Assembly: GCA_013695905.1 (NCBI GenBank)
Contig: JACCZQ010000373.1
Span: 1 to 9,994 of the forward strand
Length of the DNA: 9,994 nt
Source: Chthoniobacterales bacterium
Lineage (GTDB): Bacteria; Verrucomicrobiota; Verrucomicrobiia; Chthoniobacterales; UBA10450
Reading direction: 5' to 3'
Shown: positions 5,172-9,994 of the stretch, piece after piece
Layout of the letters: every line of letters starts with the position of its first letter
Position numbering within the stretch: position 1 is the stretch's first letter
Position numbers and translations under genes: made by a program
The notes under the pieces: generated by a model
Databases searched by the model: none
Seen by the model: only the letters and a program-made list of their open reading frames with translations
Told to the model about the DNA's origin: nothing

Positions 5172-6632
5172 TCAGTCCATCATCGACGCTTCGCCCGGCG
5201 CGTCGACACACGGCTGCCCCTGCCCGACGCCGCGCGCCTGCCGCACCTGGATCGAGTCGATCTGGCAATCACCCGCCCGCAGATCGCTCAGCACCACCAG
5301 GGCATCGTTCGCCTCGGTCAGGCCCGCCTCGCGCAGATACTCCTCTGCTGCTTCGATCGTGCTGTTCGGATTGTCCGTGAAGTGCAACAGCACCGGCATC
5401 ACCCCCCAGCAGAGCGCCAGCTGCCGGTAGATGTGGGCGAAGGGCGTGAAAGCGAAGATCGGGGCGCGTTCCGGGCGCGTGTTTGAGACATAACGCGCCA
5501 TCGTGCCGTGCCGCGTGAACACGATCATTTTCGCCGTGCGCAACGAGTTCGCCAGCTTCACGGCCGCTGCGACCGTCTTCTGCCGGGAATCGTGCAGCGC
5601 CGTGTCCCGCGCGAAACCGGCGCCGCCGCTCCGCTCGATCCGCTTTGCCACCCGATCGAAAACCTCCACGCACCGCACCGGGTAGCGGCCGATGGTGGTC
5701 TCACCACTCAACATGATCGCGTCCGCCTGCTCGAAGACGGCGTTGGCGACATCGGTAATTTCCGCGCGCGTCGGGACCGGGTTCTCGATCATGGACTCGA
5801 GCATGTGCGTGGCCACGATGACCGGTTTTCCAAAATGAAGACATTGCTTCACGATCCGGCGCTGGATGATCGGCAGCTCTTCCATCGGGCACTCGATGCC
5901 GAGATCGCCCCGCGCCACCATGATCACGTCCGCGCTTTTGATCATCTCATCGATCTGTGCGACCGCGGATTGATCCTCGATCTTTGCCACGATCTGCGCC
6001 TTGCTCCCGAGCATTTCCATGACCCGGCGCAGCTCCGCCACGTCGCTCTGCTGGCGGGCAAAGCTCAGCGCCACGAAATCCACCTCCAGCTCCGCGCCGA
6101 GGCGCACATCATCCATGTCCTTCTGCGTGAGCGGCGGGAGGTTCACGCGCACGCCCGGGAGGTTGATGTGACGCCGTGAGCCGAGGGTGCCGGGTGTCAG
6201 CACCTTGCAGCGGATACGGTTCTTTCGCTTCTCGAGCACGAGCATCTGGATGACGCCGTTATCGACCAGCACTGTGTCGCCGGCGGAGATGTCGTTGATC
6301 AAGCCGTCGTAATTCACATCGACGGAGTAGGTCTCCTCGCTGCGCGCGCCACGGACGGTCAGCTCCAGAATGTCGCCGGGCATCAGCTGCAGATTCGTGG
6401 CGAGGTCGCCCGTGCGGATCGCCGGGCCCTGCGTATCCATCAACACGGCCACCGGTCGATTCACGTCCGTCGCGATGCTCCTGATCAGCGGCACAATCGT
6501 GCGCACCCACTCGTGCCTGGCGTGGCTCATGTTGATCCGGAACACGTCCGCGCCCTGCAGCATCAGCTGCCGCAGCACCTCCGCGCTCTCCGTGGCCGGG
6601 CCGAGCGTGCAGATAATTTTCGTCCTGCGCAT
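5172..6632 (-). CDS. pyk: Pyruvate kinase
   Basis: 486 residues from the ATG at 6632. That start puts TKIICTLGPATES at the very N-terminus, as in other pyruvate kinases; a GGAAG lies 10 nt before it. The enzyme converts phosphoenolpyruvate and ADP to pyruvate and ATP, the last step of glycolysis, in the cytoplasm. The TIM barrel holds FRINMSH (31-37; Arg32, Asn34 and Ser36 ligands), DTQGPAIRTG (66-75), the catalytic-lysine motif AKIED (Lys217, Glu219) and MVARGDLGIE (238-247, with Asp243). It also holds ATHMLESM (274-281) and the DVANAVFEQADAIMLSGET stretch (294-312). The small B domain is at about 74-170. The C-terminal domain (about 350-464) ends with SIQVR plus a 22-residue tail. Position 71, which is Glu in K+-dependent and Lys in K+-independent enzymes, is Ala here. 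The upstream membrane protein gene ends 69 nt away on the same strand. Confidence 0.97.
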   Translation of the reverse strand: MRRTKIICTLGPATESAEVLRQLMLQGADVFRINMSHARHEWVRTIVPLIRSIATDVNRPVAVLMDTQGPAIRTGDLATNLQLMPGDILELTVRGARSEETYSVDVNYDGLINDISAGDTVLVDNGVIQMLVLEKRKNRIRCKVLTPGTLGSRRHINLPGVRVNLPPLTQKDMDDVRLGAELEVDFVALSFARQQSDVAELRRVMEMLGSKAQIVAKIEDQSAVAQIDEMIKSADVIMVARGDLGIECPMEELPIIQRRIVKQCLHFGKPVIVATHMLESMIENPVPTRAEITDVANAVFEQADAIMLSGETTIGRYPVRCVEVFDRVAKRIERSGGAGFARDTALHDSRQKTVAAAVKLANSLRTAKMIVFTRHGTMARYVSNTRPERAPIFAFTPFAHIYRQLALCWGVMPVLLHFTDNPNSTIEAAEEYLREAGLTEANDALVVLSDLRAGDCQIDSIQVRQARGVGQGQPCVDAPGEASMMD

Positions 6633-6667
6633 GCGGTTCAAACTTCCGGCTGCTCCTGCAAAAGCAA

Positions 6668-6705
6668 GGCGCAATTCAGACGCGCGGAGGCGGGGCGCAG
6701 TTCAG
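6668..6705. repeat. Imperfect 12-bp direct repeat
   Basis: GGCGCAATTCAG (6668-6679) and GGCGCAGTTCAG (6694-6705) match at 11 of 12 bases with a 26-bp period. The second copy contains the stop codon of the membrane protein gene. It is too short to say whether this is functional. Confidence 0.3.
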
Positions 6706-8303
6706 GGGATGTGCCAGCCGCGGTCGTACGCGCGCAGCGCGAGCACGCCCACATTCACGAGGAGCTGCAGCGCACAGAGACTCCAGAAAACGCGGGAGGA
6801 ACAGCCGCGCGCCAGCGCCACGACCCCGAAGAAAAGGAGGCCGCCGACAGCCACCTGATAACCATGCAGAATCGGCAACGCCTGCATGCTGAAGATCACC
6901 ACCAGCACCACGAGCGGTCCGAGCAGGGCGCACCACTTCAACGCCCCGGGGCGAACGGAACGTGCCGCCTGCACCAGGGCCGGCCCGATTAGAATGAGCC
7001 CCACGGCACCGGGGAGACAATGCTGAAATGCGTCGACCACCGCTTCGGTATTGAAGGGATAAACAAAGAACATCATCGGCGCGAGCAGATGGAAAAAATT
7101 CCAGAAGCGCACCCAGATGAAATCGAGCGTCGAGGCGAGCGCCACCTCCGTGCCGGGGCCGGCGACATTTTGCCAGAGCAGATCGGAGGGCAGCTGGAGG
7201 AACAGCTGTGTCCAGAGAAACCACGGTGCCAGGAGCAGGCCCACAGTCCCCCCGAAGATGACAACCTCACGCCAGCCGCCGCGCCCGCGCCCCACCTGCG
7301 CGAGATAAAATAGTCCAAGGCCAAGCGTGAACATGCCGGCCAGGGGATGCGCATGGCAGGCCAGTGCCGCGCCTGCTCCCACCACGGCTGGATGATGGCG
7401 GCGGCGGATGGAATGCCAGGCGAGGAGCAGAAAAAATCCAGCCAGCACCTTCGGCCAGATGAAGATGGTCTGGGTGATGAGATATGGATTCGTGAGATAC
7501 AGCACCGCCGCGCAGGGCAGAATGCGGCTGGCGCGCGCCACCCGCGAGAACACCGCGAGCAATCCCGGCAGCAGGAGCGAGTTAAGAAAAATGCCGACCA
7601 CCAGCACCTGCCGGTAGAGATCGTCCCGATAGATTTTCGCCACGTCGGGCCACTCCGCTTGCACATACCGGAATGTCCCCAGCGGTCGCGGACCACGCCG
7701 CGGCATCTCGAGCGCGGCGCGGTACGGTAACGCCACCAGCGACATCAGGATGGTGCGGTTCCCCACCTCCTGCCCCGGCAGGATCGGGTGCTCTTGCCGA
7801 AAAGAAATGCGACGGAGGAAGTACTCCGTCACCAGGTATGGGATGAGGTTGTCCGCGGGCAGCGTGGTGAGGTACTGAATCCGCACATTGAGTGTGTTCT
7901 CCTTGAAAATGTAGCGCCCGTCCGGCAGCTCAGCAGGCAACCGGACTGCGAGGTGGGTCACCGCCACACACGTCGCGGCAAACAGCACCCAGAGGGCGAG
8001 GCTGAGCCGCAGGGAAAGGCGGAGATCCCGCCACCATGCGCGAGCGGCGCCGCTCCGCCACAGGTAAGCGCCAGCTGCCAGAGTGGCCAACACACCCACG
8101 ATGACGACGGGATACCGCGCCCCACGGCTGGCTGTCAGCGCCAGCCCGAGAAACGCCTGCAGCACCATCCCGACGGCCGCTCCATACACGAATAATTCGA
8201 TCCCCCGCAGTCGCGTCCAGCGGTGACAGATTGCGCAGCCGGGCCACAGAATTGAAATCGCCACCCAGGCGAGCAGGAGAAGATCAGCGCCCAGCGAAGC
8301 CAC
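6702..8303 (-). CDS. Polytopic membrane protein, possible GT-C type glycosyltransferase
   Basis: 533 residues starting with GTG at 8303. About 13 hydrophobic segments can be seen, including residues 6-24, 35-57, 64-82, 99-120, 232-252, 261-298, 305-336, 346-369, 395-416, 430-447, 456-478, 484-499 and 505-523. A large non-membrane loop (about 121-230) separates the fourth and fifth. It contains RLPAELPDGRY (121-131) and a conserved-looking stretch with EHPILPGQEVGNRT (171-184). Many helices, with an acidic first large loop, recall GT-C glycosyltransferases that use polyprenyl-phosphate sugars, but there is no signature that proves it. Plain alternatives are a polysaccharide-associated membrane protein or a flippase-like protein. 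The glycan-type neighbours (methyltransferase, family 2 glycosyltransferase) make a cell-surface carbohydrate role plausible. Its promoter candidate sits so close to the GTG that the mRNA may be leaderless. Confidence 0.8.
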   Translation of the reverse strand: MASLGADLLLLAWVAISILWPGCAICHRWTRLRGIELFVYGAAVGMVLQAFLGLALTASRGARYPVVIVGVLATLAAGAYLWRSGAARAWWRDLRLSLRLSLALWVLFAATCVAVTHLAVRLPAELPDGRYIFKENTLNVRIQYLTTLPADNLIPYLVTEYFLRRISFRQEHPILPGQEVGNRTILMSLVALPYRAALEMPRRGPRPLGTFRYVQAEWPDVAKIYRDDLYRQVLVVGIFLNSLLLPGLLAVFSRVARASRILPCAAVLYLTNPYLITQTIFIWPKVLAGFFLLLAWHSIRRRHHPAVVGAGAALACHAHPLAGMFTLGLGLFYLAQVGRGRGGWREVVIFGGTVGLLLAPWFLWTQLFLQLPSDLLWQNVAGPGTEVALASTLDFIWVRFWNFFHLLAPMMFFVYPFNTEAVVDAFQHCLPGAVGLILIGPALVQAARSVRPGALKWCALLGPLVVLVVIFSMQALPILHGYQVAVGGLLFFGVVALARGCSSRVFWSLCALQLLVNVGVLALRAYDRGWHIP

Positions 8304-8311
8304 TCCCGAGG

Positions 8312-8340
8312 GTTATATGGACGCCGGGGAGCCGGGTAAA
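8312..8340 (-). promoter_or_regulatory. Sigma70-like promoter of the membrane protein gene
   Basis: Read on the minus strand: TTTACC (8340-8335) as -35, a 17-nt spacer, and TATAAC (8317-8312) as -10. The -10 matches the consensus at 5 of 6 positions and the -35 at 4 of 6. Only 8 nt separate the -10 from the GTG start at 8303, so transcription would begin within a base or two of the start codon and leave almost no leader. If the real start codon is further into the gene, this conclusion changes. Confidence 0.5.
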
Positions 8341-8410
8341 CGACTTTCCGAAGCAGCGGGGAAAGCGCACGCGAGATTCCGGGATTGCAAAAGCGGCTCT
8401 CCGCCCTTGA

Positions 8411-8956
8411 ATGAGCCGCGTGCACCCGAGCTCTTTCGACAAGATGCTGGCCTTTCGGCAGACGTATCTGGAAGCGCGTCGGCACGAGCCGCTGGTGATC
8501 ATCGATCTCGGCAGCCAGGATTTTAACGGCTCCTATCGGCCGCTGCTCGGCGAGCCGCCGTGGCAGTACATCGGCGTCGATTTAGCCCAGGGGAGCAACG
8601 TCGATGTCGTCCTGCGCGATGCCTACGATTGGCAGGAATTCGCGCCCGCCAGTGTCGATGTGATCGTGGCGGGGCAGACGTTTGAGCACACCGAATATAT
8701 CTGGGAAACGATGCGGCAGATTGCGCGGACGCTGAAGCCCGGGGGGCTCTGTTGCATCATCGTGCCGTCGAGTGGGCCCGAGCATCGGTTTCCGGTCGAT
8801 TGCTGGCGCATCTATCCGGACGGATTGCGGACTCTCGCGCGCTCCGCAAATCTCGAAGCAGTGGAAGCCTGGACGCAATGGGAGGACCTCCCGCAATACG
8901 ACCACGAGAGCAACAAATGGCACGACTCCGTCCTCGTCGCGCGCAAGCCGCTATAA
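8411..8956 (+). CDS. Class I SAM-dependent methyltransferase
   Basis: 181 residues with a compact Rossmann-type methyltransferase fold. Motif I is VIIDLGSQDFNGSY (29-42), a Ser/Asp-containing variant of the usual Gly-rich loop. Asp57 in YIGVDL ends the second strand and should bind the SAM ribose. DVIVAGQTFEHTEYIWETM (83-101) is the strand-4 region, and LKPGGLCCIIVPSSG (108-122) is the post-motif strand after the usual Pro-Gly-Gly. The segment PVDCWRIYPDGLRTLAR (128-144) is typical of Methyltransf_11-like proteins found in polysaccharide loci. These may methylate sugars or lipid-linked intermediates; the substrate is unknown. The ATG at 8411 lacks a clear Shine-Dalgarno sequence. It is divergent from the membrane protein gene (107 bp apart) and its stop overlaps the convergent glycosyltransferase stop by 6 nt. 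Confidence 0.9.
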   Translation: MSRVHPSSFDKMLAFRQTYLEARRHEPLVIIDLGSQDFNGSYRPLLGEPPWQYIGVDLAQGSNVDVVLRDAYDWQEFAPASVDVIVAGQTFEHTEYIWETMRQIARTLKPGGLCCIIVPSSGPEHRFPVDCWRIYPDGLRTLARSANLEAVEAWTQWEDLPQYDHESNKWHDSVLVARKPL

Positions 8957-9994
8957 AGAAACACGTGGCGGGAACGCCAGCTCGAATCCGGGCCAGTCGA
9001 GCGTCAGATTCGGATTGTAAAAAGGATCTTCGAGGAGAGCGGCGCCCCACTTCTCCTGCACGAACGTCGCTTCCCGGAAGAACTGCGCCTGCTCCTCCGG
9101 CGCCGTGTGGTGACCGCGGGAGGCTGACTCGTGGTGCGTCAGGTTCGCGGAGGGCGTCCAGATATTCTCGAGGCCGAGCGCCCGGAGCCGCAGACAAAAA
9201 TCCACGTCATTGAAGCTAACCGGCAGGTGCAGCTCGTCGAAGCCGCCGGCTTGTTCGAAGAGCGCTTTGCGCACGACCAGGCAGGCGGCGGTGACCGCGG
9301 TGCAGGAACGCGTCAGGAAGATGTTATTGAAGTATCCCGGGTGGCCGCGCGGCACCCGATACATGGCGTGGCCCGCGACTCCGCCCAGCCCCGCCACCAC
9401 GCCGCCGTGCTGCAGGGTTCCGTCAGGATACCAAAGCCGCGCCCCGACCGCTCCGATGCCCGGCCGCACGGCGTGACTGACCATCTCGCGCAGCCAATCG
9501 CCATTCTCCACCTCGGTGTCGTTATTCAGCAGCGCCAGGACCTCACCCGTCGCCGCCTGCGCCCCGCGATTCATCAGGCGACTGAAATTAAACGCTTCAT
9601 CGTCCCGCACGATTCGCGCGCCGAATGATTCCTCGAGCGTCCGCAGATAATAACGCGTCTCCATCTGGGTGGAGCCGTTGTCCACGATGACCAGCTCCAG
9701 CGCCGGATAATCGGACCGCTCGCGAATGCTGTTGATGCATCTGCGGAGCAGATCGACGCGGTCGCGGGTCGGGATAATCATGGAAACGAGCGGCGCATGC
9801 TCGGGCAGTTCGTAGATCACGCGGTGCGACTCGCTCGCTTCCGGACAGGGCTCCACGCGCGCGGCCACTCCGCGGCGCTGCAGATGTTCAGCAATGCTGC
9901 GGCGGGCCGCTTCTTTCGCGTACGGCTTGGCCGTGGGATCACCAGCGACACTCCCCTCGCCGATCCGCCAATGATAAAGCACGCGCGGAATGTG
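8951..9994 (-). CDS. Family 2 glycosyltransferase, N-terminus beyond the window
   Basis: The frame stays open to the right edge, reading HIPRVLYHWR there, so the internal GTG at 9982 is not a real start and only the C-terminal 347 residues are visible. A GT2 (GT-A fold) catalytic domain begins at about visible residue 68 with VSMIIPTRDR. It includes LVIVDNGST (about 101-109), the metal-binding LLNNDTE (about 155-161), and FNDVDFCLRLRALG with the downstream HHESASRG. All key acidic residues appear present. The segment before it (RVLYHWRIGEGS, then AKPYAKEAARR) is typical of the linker after a first domain in large O-antigen/rhamnan-type glycosyltransferases. A second GT domain off-window is therefore likely (inference). 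No membrane segment is visible, so it should be a cytoplasmic or peripheral enzyme using nucleotide sugars. Confidence 0.93.
   Translation of the reverse strand, partial: HIPRVLYHWRIGEGSVAGDPTAKPYAKEAARRSIAEHLQRRGVAARVEPCPEASESHRVIYELPEHAPLVSMIIPTRDRVDLLRRCINSIRERSDYPALELVIVDNGSTQMETRYYLRTLEESFGARIVRDDEAFNFSRLMNRGAQAATGEVLALLNNDTEVENGDWLREMVSHAVRPGIGAVGARLWYPDGTLQHGGVVAGLGGVAGHAMYRVPRGHPGYFNNIFLTRSCTAVTAACLVVRKALFEQAGGFDELHLPVSFNDVDFCLRLRALGLENIWTPSANLTHHESASRGHHTAPEEQAQFFREATFVQEKWGAALLEDPFYNPNLTLDWPGFELAFPPRVSL

Noticed and set aside
5508..6179. 223-codon plus-strand frame inside pyruvate kinase
   Set aside because: His/Arg/Leu/Asp-rich antisense shadow of an unambiguous enzyme gene.

Overview
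The window is about 10 kb of high-GC bacterial chromosome coding for ordinary housekeeping and envelope functions. It contains no rRNA, tRNA, CRISPR array, phage gene or insertion sequence that I can recognise. The mix suggests a member of the Verrucomicrobiota, perhaps near Chthoniobacterales/Spartobacteria. Points in favour are the single-RRM RNA-binding protein beside infA, a DUF2934 protein, weak or absent Shine-Dalgarno sequences, and a small conserved-looking 86-residue protein. This placement is an inference from protein character, not from a marker gene.

Left part (1-2563): a small lipoprotein with a possible Cys-His-Asp triad (minus) is divergent from a D-amino-acid-oxidase-family flavoprotein (plus), with only 22 bp between the start codons. 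An 86-residue hypothetical protein follows, with a hairpin directly before its start codon. It converges on a possible 44-residue minus-strand ORF, and a stem-loop lies between the two stop codons. Middle part (2564-4580): a DUF2934 protein overlaps the start of a membrane-anchored alpha/beta hydrolase by 4 nt. The hydrolase stop codon overlaps that of a convergent 57-residue zinc-ribbon-like protein, which is encoded just behind infA (translation initiation factor IF-1). Upstream of infA on the same strand is an RRM RNA-binding protein.

Right part (4581-9994): a structured intergenic region is followed by a 74-residue hypothetical gene, a 63-bp composite palindromic element, pyruvate kinase, and a large polytopic membrane protein of possible glycosyltransferase-C type, all on the minus strand. 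A SAM-dependent methyltransferase is divergent from the membrane protein. It converges, with overlapping stops, on a family 2 glycosyltransferase that runs off the right edge. The last three genes look like the edge of a polysaccharide/O-antigen-type locus.

The items most worth a second look are the cloverleaf-like palindrome at 5101-5163, the possible leaderless promoter of the membrane protein, the alanine at the K+-selectivity position of pyruvate kinase, the lipoprotein's possible catalytic triad, and the start-codon hairpin of the 86-residue gene. I found no clear evidence of a wholly new multi-gene system.
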